64,000 nt of DNA from Ascaphus truei (GCA_036426205.1 WSYH01001928.1:3355-67354); one strand, 5' to 3'; shown: positions 1 through 10,072, counted from the stretch's first letter. The notes: generated from the letters alone by a model not told the origin. Numbers and translations: made by a program.

Positions 1-250
1 CTATGCACTAGGTATAACAGAGACAGTATTATGGGCACATACCTCTAACTCCTTCATGTACAGAGACAGAGAAACATACCTTACTATGCACTAGGTATAA
101 CAGAGACAGTATTATGGGCACATACCTCTATGTACTGAGACAGAGAAACATACCTTACTATGCACTAGGTATAACAGAGACAGTATTATGGGCACATACC
201 TCTAACTCCTTCATGTACAGAGACAGAGGAACATACCTTACTATGCACTA
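1..250. repeat. Tandem repeat, three units of about 83, 74 and 83 bp
   Basis: Three direct copies start at 1, 84 and 158, each opening with CTATGCACTAGGTATAACAG. The middle copy lacks about 9 bp. A fourth copy begins at 241 but is cut short by the MITE at 256. There are no unique spacers and no coding potential. Short ORFs crossing the array are artefacts of the repeat. Confidence 0.9.
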
Positions 251-255
251 CGAAT

Positions 256-530
256 CAGGGGAGCGCAAACTTTTTCCCCTGCGCCCCCCTGCCGTCTGCC
301 CCCCTCTCCTCGCGCCCTCCCTGCTTACCTTGATTCAGACGTCCGGGCGTCATGACGTCACGTTGCCATGGCAATGCGACGTCACATGACCCCGCCGCGT
401 TGCCATGGCGACGCGTGACCAGGAGCGTCTGAAACAAGGTAAGGAGAAGTTTACAGAGACCCTGCAGCTCCCCCGACATTAATGTAAATGTAGTCTCAGC
501 GGGGGGTGCCCCCCACTTTGCGCACCGCTG
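256..530. mobile_element. hAT-like MITE with GTGCGCAAA-type terminal inverted repeats
   Basis: The left end (CAGGGGAGCGCAAACT) and the right end (ACTTTGCGCACCGCTG) are imperfect inverted repeats. The 275-bp interior is GC-rich with CGTCACGT/CCATGGC motifs and encodes nothing. The right flank CACTAGGT restores the tandem unit seen at 1-250, so it inserted into that array. The left 8 bp do not match well, so no clean target duplication can be claimed. hAT assignment rests on the CAG...CTG ends and on a related element at 2825. Confidence 0.6.
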
Positions 531-932
531 CACTAGGTACACCTTTGCATGTAGAATAATTGCAATGTTTTGGCCTGTGAATGCGTGAAAATACATTTTC
601 GTCGCCCTGACAAAGGTCCCATTAGGACAGAAGGGTTGTTTTTTTGTATGGACATATAGAGTGTGTCTATGTACACGTTTAAATGGATCAATATTGCAGT
701 CTGATGAAATGATAGTGTATAGTGTTTGAAAAAACGAATTTATACAGTAATAATGTAGGACATTTAAATAAAAAAGAAAATGGAAGTCATAGTTTGGAAA
801 ACACTGACCTAATGTAGTCACTTTCTGTTTCTGCATTTTTACACTTCTAGAGTCTCTTTTATTAATAGGCACAAACATTTGCAAATAAACAGCACAGTTT
901 TTATATTTCTAAAAAAACTTCAGCATATCGAG
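531..932. other. AT-rich DNA, nothing recognised
   Basis: This AT-rich stretch lies between the MITE and the first tRNA gene. No conserved ORF, RNA gene or repeat structure is visible. A long minus-strand ORF that runs from here into the MITE has no recognisable content. Confidence 0.6.
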
Positions 933-944
933 AAAAAACAAAAA
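933..944 (-). terminator. Pol III terminator of the first tRNA-Pro gene
   Basis: On the minus strand the tRNA 3' end at 947 is followed within 3 nt by a run of five T, then a G and six T. This is the usual oligo-T Pol III stop signal. Confidence 0.8.
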
Positions 945-946
945 TA

Positions 947-1018
947 GGGCTCGTCCGGGATTTGAACCCGGGACCTCTCGCACCCAAAGCGAGAATCATA
1001 CCCCTAGACCAACGAGCC
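947..1018 (-). tRNA. tRNA-Pro (anticodon TGG)
   Basis: A 72-nt cloverleaf reads from GGCTCGTTGGTCTAGGGG at its 5' end. The anticodon stem CTCGC/GCGAG closes a 7-nt loop TTTGGGT, giving anticodon TGG. The T-arm contains GGTTCAAATCC, the B box; TGGTCTAGGGG fits the A box. The acceptor arms pair GGCTCGT/ACGAGCC. CCA is not encoded, as expected in eukaryotes. There is no intron. The sequence looks fully intact and essentially the same as the standard vertebrate tRNA-Pro-TGG. It decodes proline CCN codons. It is the leftmost gene of a same-strand tRNA-Pro cluster. Confidence 0.97.
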
Positions 1019-1740
1019 ACATAGTAAAAGTGTTTGTTACCATTATAGATATTGTTCACAACAAAGAATCTAGTGTGCAGTTATGGTTATAATTGACAGT
1101 ATCATAATACGAGAAAATACTACATTACCTCGTATCCTTTAGGTGCTGGTTTATTAAGAAAACATGATTTCTTACTCAATTCAAGTCAGTAATAAAAATT
1201 ACGCTTGCTGCCAGATGTACTTAAAATGAATTACAGAACAATGCTTTCAACAGCCAGGGAGTAGTACCTCCTACCTATTGTATGGCATATATATACCATA
1301 CAGAATCATACCGCTGCCTGAGCCAGCCAGCTGGAGGCTTTTTGATAAATACCATATGCATCCTGATAGACCACATGACACAACATAGCTTGATCAGTAT
1401 TGTGCTAAATACAGTAGCAAGTCCAGAGAAATGCGAATATTGCTATGACATAGGTAAAAACGTGATCCCTGATCCCAAAATCAATAAACAGTCACACAGG
1501 TCAAATTAGTGAGATTTGGGGGTCTAGGACCAGTACATGGTATTTTAACAGTGCTGATTTTTTTCAGTGAGACCCCACTCAAGTCTAGGACTTCCAGAGA
1601 GAGGGGAATATTGCAATGACATTGGTAAAAACGTATAGGGTAACTATAAACATAGATACAATTAAAACAAACAGATTGATCATTTTATATTGAAATCATG
1701 GAAAAAAAGTTCATATATCAATTAAAATTAGTTGAGTTAC
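1019..1740. other. Spacer between tRNA genes, with flank duplications
   Basis: No gene is seen. The spacer contains related segments beginning GAATATTGC near 1435 and 1606, with a third at about 1911 beyond the second tRNA. Each continues with a variant of GACAT.GGTAAAAACGT. These look like co-duplicated tRNA flanks, implying that the cluster grew by local duplication of tRNA plus flanking DNA. Confidence 0.55.
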
Positions 1741-1751
1741 AAAAAGTAAAA
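1741..1751 (-). terminator. Pol III terminator of the second tRNA-Pro gene
   Basis: Downstream of the tRNA 3' end at 1755 the minus strand has TTTT (1748-1751) and then TTTTT (1741-1745). The first run is short, so the second may act as a backup. Confidence 0.7.
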
Positions 1752-1754
1752 GTA

Positions 1755-1826
1755 GGGCTCGTCCGGGATTTGAACCCGGGACCTCTCGCACCCAAAGCGA
1801 GAATCATACCCCTAGACCAACGAGCC
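1755..1826 (-). tRNA. tRNA-Pro (anticodon TGG)
   Basis: The 72-nt gene is identical over its whole length to the copy at 947-1018: same acceptor stem, A box, TTTGGGT anticodon loop (TGG) and B box. The flanks differ, so this is a separate gene rather than an assembly repeat. It has no intron and no encoded CCA. The minus-strand orientation matches its neighbours. Confidence 0.97.
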
Positions 1827-1967
1827 AACTGAAAATTTTTGAAATGGTAATATATATATCCAAAGAAACACACCTATATGTTTTCCAGTGGCAACTGCAG
1901 AGAAAGGCGAATATTGCTGGCATAGATATAGACGTATCGGATAACAATAAACATAAATAACAAAATA

Positions 1968-2037
1968 GGACTCGTCTGAGATTTTAATCCGGGCCGGGAA
2001 CTCTCGCGATAATTATACCTTGACAGACCAAAAAGCC
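1968..2037 (-). pseudogene. Decayed tRNA-Pro copy
   Basis: Acceptor-like ends (GGACTCGTC... and ...AAAAGCC on the plus strand) and a degenerate T-arm line up with the intact genes. The anticodon arm is lost (CTCGCGATAATTATACC replaces the loop region), as are the paired stems. The upstream segment GAATATTGC...ACGTAT resembles the flank of the second tRNA gene, so this appears to be a dead member of the same duplication series. Confidence 0.75.
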
Positions 2038-2040
2038 ACT

Positions 2041-2430
2041 AACAAATTTAGGCTGCGTCCGTGCTCCCAAAGACCGAGCGCGCGTAACACCACCCGCGTT
2101 TAGCGGGAGTGGTCCATGACTGCGATCGTTACCTTTATAGCATTGTGAGTGCTCCGCGCTGTCGGGCGTCCATAGAAGCACCGACAGTACTCCTCTAGCA
2201 TGCACGATCAGGAGGCGGAGCACTGAAGTCATGGGGCCAATAGCCCGCGAAACGCCGACGTCAACGTCATGAAGCTGCTTCGCTCCGATTGGGTGTTTCA
2301 GCCGTCAGCGCGCTCAGATACAATTTCTGATGTCCGCTGAAAATCCCTGCGCCTCAGCACGCCTGCGGATGCTCTCGGAAGCCCCCTCTCAAGACATCCT
2401 CATTGAGACTCATTGAGTCCTTCTATGGAC
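2041..2430. repeat. Segment partly repeated at 3230-3371
   Basis: The stretch with ACCCGCGTTTAGCGGG, GTGGTCCATG and CTGCGATC, ending at CTCCGCGC.GTC, recurs in diverged form at about 3230-3371, where it also holds an extra GC-rich piece. No coding region is seen. It may be part of a longer unclassified element that includes the fold-back structure to its right. Confidence 0.45.
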
Positions 2431-2436
2431 TCAGCC

Positions 2437-2758
2437 TAAGGCTTGTTATATAGTATGCGCTTGGTGTGAGCCCTGTGTTGCACGTGCACGTGGCGTGCGC
2501 ATTTAGTTGCTATAGCGCAAGTGGGGACGTGTGCGGCTAGGGGGCGTGGTTCTGATGTCACAGCGCTAGGCCGCATTGTGATTGGCTCGCAGCACGAAAA
2601 TAAAAATGTATTGTATTTTCACAGATCTGCCGCATCAACGTTCACGGCCATGCACACGCGCGTCTCAAGTATAGCAACTACAGGATCACACCCTGCAATT
2701 ATCATTGACGTGCGCACGGTACCGCATGTGCGTTCACTATATTACAAGCCTAAGAAGC
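2437..2758. mobile_element. Fold-back or MITE-like element with long imperfect inverted repeats
   Basis: The left end (AGGCTTGTTATATAGT near 2442) is the inverse of the right end (ACTATATTACAAGCCT near 2740-2755). Inner arms share TAGTTGCTATA in inverse orientation. The element is about 320 bp and has no ORF of note. The superfamily is unknown; the flanking bases do not give a convincing target duplication. Confidence 0.5.
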
Positions 2759-2823
2759 ATAACTTTGTCACTCAAGACAAGTTTAATGTATGTTTTGTAA
2801 TTCATAAATATGTGTTCTATATA
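2670..2823. repeat. Left copy of a local duplication (partner 3372-3515)
   Basis: Both copies contain TATAGCAACT, CACACCCTGCAATTATCATT, ACTATATTACAAGCCTAAG and TTTAATGTATGTTTTG, and both end in TCTATATA. The left copy is split by a MITE immediately afterwards. The right copy runs on without interruption into CCATCAGCATA. Confidence 0.8.
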
Positions 2824-2824
2824 G

Positions 2825-3178
2825 TCCACCGGTGCGCAAACTGGGGGGCGCGCTCCCGGGGGGGGGGGCGCAAAATTATTCAGGGGGGCTGCGGGTGGTA
2901 GCAGGGGTCCCGTTCTCTTCTTCCAAGGCATTTAAATGAATGCCGGGGGATTGCGAGGCCTTTGCAACTAACTTACCTTCTCTTCGGCGACGCATCGCCA
3001 TAGCAATGCCGCGGCAAATGACGCTGTGGGTTAAGTGAACTTCACGTTGGCATGGCAACGTGACGTCACGTGACCCCACATCGTCATTTGATGCCAGAGA
3101 GGAAGTAGGGGAGGGGGGGCGCGAGCAGGGAGGGAAGCAGGAGGGGGGGGGCGCGAGCAAGAAAGATTGCGCGTGCTG
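2825..3178. mobile_element. hAT-like MITE with an 8-bp target duplication
   Basis: The ends CACCGGTGCGCAAACTGG and GATTGCGCGTGCTG are imperfect inverted repeats of the same type as the element at 256. It is flanked by CTATATAG (2817-2824) and CTATATAC (3179-3186), a 7/8 match of the 8-bp size expected for hAT. The uninterrupted paralogue at about 3505-3520 reads straight through CTATATACCATCAGCATA, giving an empty-site comparison. The interior is GC-rich and non-coding. Confidence 0.75.
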
Positions 3179-3371
3179 CTATATACCATCAGCATACAGG
3201 TAATTTTATACTGAATGTTGTATCCAAAGAAACCACGTTACCACCCACGTTTAGCGGGATATTTTTCTGGCCAGGCTAGACGCGAGGGGGGGCAAATGTA
3301 ACTGATTCCTCGCGTGGTCCATGGCTGCGATCATTGCCTTAAGGTACTGTGATTGCTCCGCGCGGTCTTTG

Positions 3372-3515
3372 TATAGCAACTTCAGGCTCACACCCTGCAA
3401 TTATCATTCACGTGCGCGCACTATATTACAAGCCTAAGAAGCAGAACTTACTTTTGTCACTCAAGACCAGTTTAATGTATGTTTTGTAATTCATAAATAT
3501 GTTTTCTATATACCA
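3372..3515. repeat. Right copy of the local duplication (empty site for the MITE)
   Basis: This is the paralogue of 2670-2823 without the MITE. It places the duplication before the MITE insertion and defines the insertion point. Confidence 0.8.
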
Positions 3516-3594
3516 TCAGCATATTGGTACAGTAATTTTATATTGAAATCATTGTGGGGGGGAAATGTATGAATCAGTTATGTAATAGAGTTCC

Positions 3595-3599
3595 AAAAA
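3595..3599 (-). terminator. Pol III terminator of the third tRNA-Pro gene
   Basis: The minus strand has five T two bases after the tRNA 3' end at 3602. Confidence 0.75.
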
Positions 3600-3601
3600 T
3601 A

Positions 3602-3673
3602 GGGCTCGTCCGGGATTTGAACCCGGGACCTCTCGCACCCTAAGCGAGAATCATACCCCTAGACCAACGAGCC
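3602..3673 (-). tRNA. tRNA-Pro (anticodon AGG)
   Basis: The 72-nt gene differs from the two TGG copies at the anticodon loop, which reads TTAGGGT, giving AGG (inosine-modified in eukaryotes to read CCU/CCC/CCA). All stems, the A box and the GGTTCAAATCC B box are intact. It has no intron and no encoded CCA. It shares strand and sequence with the other genes of the cluster, so one anticodon family probably arose from the other by a point change. Confidence 0.97.
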
Positions 3674-3929
3674 AGATATGCAGTAAGGATGCAATTTTAT
3701 AAGTTGCTGTGGTGACAGTTTGCTTTCTAACATTTGATATACCGTACTGATTCCAGGGCTCTGAGCCAATGAGGAGGGGAGGCGGGGAGGAGAGTGTGGG
3801 GGGAAAGCAGCGATTTTATATAAACTGCAGCACCAAGGAAGTCCCCCCTGCTCCCTCCCACAGACTCTCTCCTTCCACCCTTCCGATCCCCCAGGCTCCG
3901 ATTCACCCCCCACCCACCCCCGTGTGTAT

Positions 3930-4200
3930 TTGTGAGTGCGTGAGTGCCTGTCTGTGTGTGTGTATGTGTGTGCCTGTCTGAGTGTGTGCCTGAGTGCGTG
4001 TCTGTGTGTGAGGAGTTGAGGGGCTGAGGAGTTGATGGGATCAGCGACAGCGACAGCGGCTGAGGGGCTGAACGGCTGAGGAGTTGAGGGGCTGAACGGC
4101 TGTCGGGCGGTCCCGCCCCCTCACTTCATGGCTTCGCTCCTCCCCACGTCATGGCCACGCCCCCCCCCCCCTCTTTTACCCCCCCCCCCCCCCCCATCCC
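3930..4200. repeat. Low-complexity DNA: TG-rich, GGCTGAGGAGTTGAGG repeats and C tracts
   Basis: TGTGTG/TGAGTG microsatellite occupies about 3930-4010. Short degenerate repeats of GGCTGA, GAGTTGAGG and AACGGCTG follow to about 4105. C-runs occur at about 4158-4196. ORFs here are compositional artefacts. Confidence 0.8.
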
Positions 4201-4288
4201 GCTTGCAAAAATGGTCCCTTTGGACCGGAAAAAGCCCCAAGTGCCGCCTGTCTGCAGTGCGGGTGCATGGTCTGAGGCAGCGGGGCCT

Positions 4289-4527
4289 TAGCCTAACAGT
4301 GATCATAACATGGTCTCATTTTAAATAAATTATCAAAAAACAGATTACTTGGGTTCAACAAAGACCTTAATCTTTAGAAAGGCAGATTTTAATCAACTGA
4401 GGTCTAATCTACAAGTAATACACTGGGATGATGTTTTTGCAGGAAAAAATGTAGAAGATAAATGGGCAGTGTTTAAAACATTGTTAGAAAAGCACACGTA
4501 TCAGTGTATACCCTTGGGTAATAAGTA
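4289..4527 (+). pseudogene. CR1-1 LINE, left fragment (ORF2, end of endonuclease onwards)
   Basis: The translation begins in the endonuclease tail (an SDHNM-like stretch near 4290) and then runs through YLGSTKTLIFRKADFNQLRS to the residues GNKY. It aligns almost residue for residue with the same part of the CR1 copy on the minus strand (about 9780-10060). The fragment is 5' truncated at about 4289 and is cut at 4527 by LTR element B. The continuation is found at 19256, 14.7 kb away, in the same frame and orientation. TSD AGTA sits at 4524-4527. Confidence 0.9.
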
Positions 4528-5250
4528 TGTAGCCGGGACCACCTTCTCGCCCTTGTTGTTGTTGGGGGGGTGGGTATGCTGCAGTAGGGAGCGCTCCTAT
4601 ACGGAGGCTCCGCGTTGTGCAAGGCGCCATGTTATGGTTGGTACCAGTGCAGACCTAACCTAGCCAGAGGTTGCGCATGCGCAGGCAAAAGTAAGCAAAG
4701 CCCGCGAAGGAGGAGAGTTCCGATTGGAAGGAGGTAGCGAGACACAGGTCCCATCAGCCCCCGTGGGTCCCCGTGATAGAGCTGAGCCAATGGGTTGCGA
4801 GGTTAGGAGGAAAAGGAAGTGGTTGCGCGCACGTTGGTTCAGAGCTGGCTGGAGAGGAGAGGAGACAGAGCTTCGGTGTGGGGAGGCCAACCGCCCCCTA
4901 CGTAGGCCGCATGCAGCAGGCCCAGTTAGGCCCTGAGTCCCAGTAGAGACAAGCGGAGTGAGGTTCCGGTTCCCTTTTTTGCCGAACTACCATCACCAGG
5001 ACAGTTCTAAGTGGCGGGAGGTCTGGGCTCAGACCCCACTAGCAAGCTGCAGCGTGTCCGGGTGGGATCGCCCTGGACATCCACGGGTGATGTAATCTGC
5101 ACCTCGCTGATCCTTTGTGAAGATTTGTAGCAGTACCAGGTACTGGAGTACCCGGCAGGTAATTCGCCAAGTGCACCAACGGTACCATCGTTCATTCAGG
5201 ACACAGTGGCTGCGCAGTCACACTCATATATATATATATATATATATATA
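4528..5250 (+). repeat. 5' LTR of element B, first part
   Basis: This matches 18149-18860 of the 3' LTR (shared TGTAGCCGGGACC start, CGCATGCGCAGGC, and the (TA)n at the end). It stops inside the (TA)n, where element A is inserted. The LTR resumes at 14662. Confidence 0.92.
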
Positions 5251-6067
5251 TGTAACGGTTGTTCCCCCTAGTCTGACCCACCCAATCTCACATTGGCCCG
5301 TGTGGTCTAACCAGTCCCCATTTCGTGATCGTGTATGGTGGTGCACCTGCAAGTAACAGGACTCCTGTATCCCGCTTGATGGTATTAGGGGAGTGTCTTC
5401 AGGAACAGGTAGCTGGGTAGTGGGTGCGAGTCAACTTGTTCATGTGCAGCGCCTCCACCTCATCCAGGATCTATGCTCGCAGGGAGATGGTCTGGTGAGG
5501 AACTCCTTCTTGGTGGTGACTGCCACTGTCGAGTAATCTCACCTCACACAGTGGGGATATCTTTAACAAGGCCATCTTTATTGTTGATTTGGATGTAGCA
5601 GACTGCCCCATGCAGCTGCCGGCTCTAGCCGCACATTTCTCTGTGCTGTCCCTTTGCCAGGTACGCCCTCCCGTATTGAAGTGGGATTCCCTTTCCTCCT
5701 AGGGAGATCACCTCTGTGCCAGGTCCCTGGACACAGAGTGGCCTAGACAGACTTGATTGGTCAACCTGTACCACTAGTTACAGCACTAGGGTCACAAAGT
5801 TATCCTACAATCCCTTATGCAGGAGCCAAACACTTTAGCAACAACAACTATAACTCTACAGTGTTGTGCCTTATATACCTCAGGGGGCAGGCACATTTCT
5901 GAGGTCACTATCCAGGGACTCAGAACATGCAGCCACTCCATCCATACATAGGGCACCTCACCAGGATGTGAGGGAAAACCTCCATAACTACTGCTGGCAT
6001 ACCTGTACTTACCAGGACTTACTGCCAACAGAGAGAAAGTTGTATACCATTATTATGCATGGCTACA
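5251..6067 (-). repeat. 3' LTR of element A
   Basis: 817 bp, reading on the plus strand TGTAACGG...GGCTACA. It aligns with 13837-14661 throughout, with scattered single-base gaps. The motif GTGGAGGCGCTG lies on the minus strand at 5447-5458. Confidence 0.92.
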
Positions 6068-6079
6068 TAATCCCCCTGG
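6068..6079 (-). other. Polypurine tract of element A
   Basis: On the minus strand CCAGGGGGATTA directly precedes the TGTAGCC start of the 3' LTR. This position and composition fix the orientation of A as minus. Confidence 0.8.
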
Positions 6080-6259
6080 TGAATCCCCACTGTCCCAGCT
6101 GGGACCTAAATTTGGTGTACCTTGCGTTAGGAAACACTGCAAAAGAACACACAAATTAAGCGTCAAACATCATCACATCTACATAATAATGTCAGAACAT
6201 CACACTCACTGACCAGCAGAGAGCGCTGAAAGAAAATGCAGACCCCTCTGTCTTGGTTC

Positions 6260-7012
6260 CTAATAATAGTGTTGAGGGTCTGGTTTCCTCACCTCCCGTC
6301 CCGCTGCATCGGTGACTGTCACACTATATTCCCGGGGCAGGCCTCGTTCATTACAGTACACTACTTTATTCATGTAAATACTGCGCCCGATCTTCCAAAC
6401 CCTTATTAGTTGGGAAACCCTTTGTTCAGCCTGAACTCCCTTAATGGCACCTCCCTTATTGATGATGTAATACTCTATATCAGTCCGGAGCCATCTCTCC
6501 CGGTCCTCCTCTATCTCCCTCATTAGAGGTACGGGGACAAAAGGATACTCAAGCCCGTGAGACCTCTTATACTTTGCCGCAATAGCTCGCTCGGCCCGGC
6601 AGGCCCAGGTCAATTTAGCTTGTCCCGCCCTCCCCGGCAACACCCATGATAGGGGCTAATCTGATTCCATGGGACCCTCTAATCCTTCGGAACCTTTAGG
6701 CGTAATTAACCCTCTCTTAATTTTGCTCAACCTCACTCGCAACTCTTTGAGGTACGCGTCATCGTTGAACTCCCCTGGAGCCCACCAATGGTCCACTATC
6801 CCATCCCTCTCTAGAATGAAACGGGTGCGGTCAAGCCACACTACATACCCCTGATATAGGGGCGCCCACCATCTAGTCTCCCTGAGCTCCTCCTGCCCAG
6901 ATTCTAGGGACTCCTCCTCCTCGGGCCCACCCGAAGATACACCCGAAGTACCCTCAGACAATGCAGCAATTCCCCGGAGCTGTGACTTGTTCCCAATGGT
7001 GACACTCAGCAA
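6260..7012 (-). pseudogene. Element A downstream ORF with an in-frame UAG (unknown family)
   Basis: Two consecutive open stretches, 7012-6656 and 6643-6260, are in the same frame and separated only by a UAG at 6656-6658 and four sense codons. The combined reading is about 250 codons. The first part is acidic at its start (GGPEEEESLESGQEEL) with a Trp-rich block (RWWAPLYQGY, DHWWAPGEF). The second part is basic and ends in PDPQHYY just before the polypurine tract. I do not recognise a domain; no DTG, YxDD or DDE motif is present. The UAG could be a CAG-to-TAG decay. Its position at the 3' end of the element suggests a C-terminal structural or accessory protein, but that is inference. Confidence 0.5.
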
Positions 7013-7271
7013 CTAGGGCAGTCACTAGACACCGACACTTGTCGGGAAATCCTCCCCCCTCCCACCGATCCATCATCCGACGTTCCCCAGTCCAGGCTTT
7101 CAGTCTGATCCTTGGAAGGGCCCCGGGAATCCCCTGACATCCCTAAACTAGAAGTGGACCCGAACGTACACACAACGGGAACAGGGGTTTTATCTAAGGC
7201 CTTGGGGCTAACTTTGGGAGTGGACGGGTTTTGGGTCGGGGACGAACAGTAGGTATAGGCCGGGTTACGAC
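7013..7271. other. Element A interior, no clear ORF
   Basis: This GC-rich interior of A joins the two coding remnants. Stops occur in all minus frames. Composition matches the flanking coding remnants, so it is likely decayed coding sequence. Confidence 0.45.
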
Positions 7272-7617
7272 CTACTCCCCAGCAATACCCGACTCAGCTC
7301 CACCACAAAGTCTCTCCTCTTCACCGGTGCTTGGGCTCTTTACCCTCCGACTGGAACAGCCATTCCTTCTGACAGTAGGTGATCGGCTTCCGCTGCTCGA
7401 CCGCAGAGGCGCGATCATCTCCCACTCGATGCCACTCTGGTCGGCAGGAATATGCTCCGTGCACGCACGTGCCTCGGCGCCATCTTGGGTTGGGTCCCCA
7501 ATCGAGACTTCTTCCTCCACGAGGACATCCAGCAACGCCCTTCTGCTGCGTGATCCAGTTTGGCCCTGGATCCTCTCTTCTTTTTCCAGTACCACCCCCG
7601 GGGTCTGCGATGAACAC
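7272..7617 (-). pseudogene. Element A coding remnant left of the CR1 insertion
   Basis: Two overlapping frames (7617-7321 and 7595-7272) are open. The second reads an acidic, Ser/Arg-rich stretch (LLDVLVEEEVSIGDPTQDGA). It is probably the continuation of the A ORF after the CR1 insertion point at about 7622. Neither frame is continuous with the ORF at 7012, so at least one further frameshift or stop intervenes. No known domain is recognised. Confidence 0.4.
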
Positions 7618-7884
7618 TGCGTTACATAGTTACATAGTTACATAGTAGATGAGGTTGAAAAAAGACGTACGTCCATCAAGATCAACCTATGCTAAATTTA
7701 GACAACAGATACTGTATTCTATATCTATACTTACTTATTGATCCAGAGGAAGGCAAACAAAAAACCCCATTAAGGGGAAAAATTAATTCCTTCCTGACTC
7801 CAAGAATTGGCAGTCGGATTAATCCCTGGATCAACATCCTTCCCATGTATACTTATTTGGTATATCCCTGTATACCTTTCCCAT

Positions 7885-9330
7885 CTAAAAGATGTCCAAC
7901 CTATTTTTGAACAAATCTATTGTATCTGCCATCACAGTCTCCATGGGTAATGAATTCCGCATTTTAACTGCCCTTACTGTAAAGAACCCTTTCCTTTGTT
8001 GCTGGTGAAATTTTCTTTCCTCCAACCTTAAGGGATAGCCCCGAGTCCTTTGTACTGCCTGTGGGATGAATAGTTCTTTTGAAAGCTCCTTGTATTGTCC
8101 CTGAATATATTTGTAAATAGTTATCATATTCCCTCTTAGACGCCTCTTTCCTAATGTAAATAAATCTAATTTAGCTAGCCTCTCCTCATAAGTTAGAATG
8201 TCCATCCCCTTTATTAATTTGGTGGCTCTTCTCTGCACTCTCTCTAGTTCCATAATGTCTTTTCTAAGGATTGGTGCCCAAAATTGTACTCCATATTCAA
8301 GGTGTGGTCTTACTAATGCTTTGTAAAGGGGCATAATTATGTTTACTTCCCTTCCATCCATTGCCCGTTTGATGCAAGATAAGATCTTGTTTGCCTTTGC
8401 AGCTACTGCATGACATTGGGCACTATTGCTAAGCCTGCTGTCTACAAGCACTCCTAAATCCTTCTCCATCAAGGATTCCCCCAATATATCTCCATTTAAT
8501 TTGTAAGTCGCCTTTTTATTCTTGCATCCCAAATGCATAACCTTACATTTATCTGTATTAAACCTCATTTGCCATTTACCTGCCCACGTTTCCAGTCTCT
8601 CCAAGTCCTTCTAAAGAGAAATTACATCCTGCTCTGATTCTATTACCTTACACAATTTAGTATCATCAGCAAAGATGGAGACTTTGCTCTCGATCCCAAC
8701 CTCAAGGTCATTAATAAACAAGTTAAAAAGCAGGGGTCCCAGTACCGATCCTTGAGGTACTCCACTCAGGACTTTAGCCCAACCTGAAAAAGTTCCATTT
8801 ATGACAACCCTCTGTTGTCTGTCCTTTAACCAGTTTTCAATCCAGGTACATATATTATTACTGAGTCCAATTTTCTTTATTTTGTACACCAACCTCTTGT
8901 GTGAAACCGTATCAAAAGCCTTTGCAAAATCTAAGTAGACCACATCAACTGCATTACCCTGGTCTAAATTCCTACTTACCTCCTCAAAGAAACAAATAAG
9001 GTTAGTTTGGCAAGATCTATCCTTCATAAATCCTTGCTGACTATTACTAATAATTTTGTTTTCCATTAGGTATTCCTGAATATTATCCCGTATTAAACCT
9101 TCAAGTAGTTTCCCTACTATTGAAGTCAGGCTTACAGGTCTGTAATTCCCCGGGTGTGATCTAGCTCCCTTTTTAAATATAGGCACCACATCTGCTTTAC
9201 GCCAATCTTGTGGTACTGAGCCTGTGGAAATGGAGTCCTTGAATATTAAATAGAATGGTTTTGCTATTACTGAGCTTAACTCCTTGAGAACTCTTGGATG
9301 TATGCCATCGGGGCCAGGTGCCTTATTTAC
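7885..9330 (-). pseudogene. CR1-2 ORF2: reverse transcriptase and C-terminal domain
   Basis: Three stretches lie in one frame. A UAA at 9331-9333 lies just before APGPDGIHPRVLKEL. Then 9189-8611 encodes RT with NYRPVSLTS, VYLDFAKAFDTVSH, SGVPQGSVLGPLLFN and the catalytic FADD in SIFADDTKL (near 8670). A UAG at 8611-8613 separates RT from 8604-7885, the CR1 thumb and C-terminal region (WQMRFNTDKCKVMHLG, KALVRPHLEYGVQFW). Both stops are one C-to-T change from CAA or CAG. RT copies LINE RNA at the nicked target site. Apart from two nonsense codons the domain is well preserved, so the copy is young. Confidence 0.92.
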
Positions 9331-10072
9331 TTAAATTTTTTCAAGTCGCTTATGAACTTCTTCCTCAGTTAACCAATTGGTCATTAATATGGAGGTTGTG
9401 GCTTCCTCTTGCGGCGCTACTATTGAACTTGATTCTTCCCTGGTAAACACAGAGGCAAAGAATTTGTTTAATACCCCTGTTTTTTCCTTATCTCCAATAA
9501 TCTGCCTACCCACCTCACACTGAAAGGGTCCTATATTTTCTTTTCTCATTTTTTTGTTATTAAGGTACTTAAAGAACTTTTTAGGGTTGACCTTACTTTC
9601 TATTGCAATCCTTTTTTCATTATCCATTTTTGCTAATTTAATTGCCCTTTTGCAATTTTTGTTACATTCCTTATAATTCTGATACGATGTCTCTGTCCCT
9701 TCTGACTTAAAGATTCTAAACGCCCTCCTCTTCTTGTCCATTTCCTCCCCTACCTGTTTATTTAGCCACATTGGTTTTGACTTATTTCTTTTATACTTAT
9801 TACCCAAGGGTATACACTGATACGTGTGCTTTTCTAACAATGTTTTAAAGATTGCCCATTTATCTTCTATATTTTTCCCTGCAAAAACATCATCCCATTG
9901 TATTACCACTAGATTAGACCTCAGTTTATTAAAATCTGCCTTTCTAAAGTTTAAAGTCTTTGTTGAACCCAAGTAATCTGTTTTTTGATAATTTATTTCA
10001 AATGAGACCATGTTATGATCACTGTTACCCAAATGTTCCAGGACTTGAATATTTGTTATTACTTCTACATTC
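9331..10072 (-). pseudogene. CR1-2 ORF2: linker between endonuclease and RT
   Basis: This is open from about 10072 down to the UAA at 9331. It encodes the SDHNMVSF end of the endonuclease, then YLGSTKTLNFRKADFNKLRS, the K/R-rich GNKYKRNKSKPMWLNK block and WLTEEEVHKRLEKI. It is nearly identical to CR1-1 at 4289-4527 plus 19256-19675. The upstream join at about 10073 is abrupt: coding sequence gives way to a second copy of the segment beginning at 8770. Confidence 0.88.

Noticed and set aside
1..250. Three regular repeats resembling a CRISPR array
   Set aside because: The units are contiguous, without unique spacers, and the genome is eukaryotic. It is a simple tandem repeat.
255..884. 209-codon minus-strand ORF
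   Set aside because: It spans a MITE and AT-rich spacer; no domain or compositional support.
1968..2037. Fourth functional tRNA gene
   Set aside because: The anticodon arm and the stem pairings are lost.
6653..6658. Programmed UAG readthrough in element A
   Set aside because: Tempting because the frame is open on both sides, but the stop is a single transition from CAG, the same type of lesion occurs in CR1 and B, and no known readthrough context or pseudoknot was evident.
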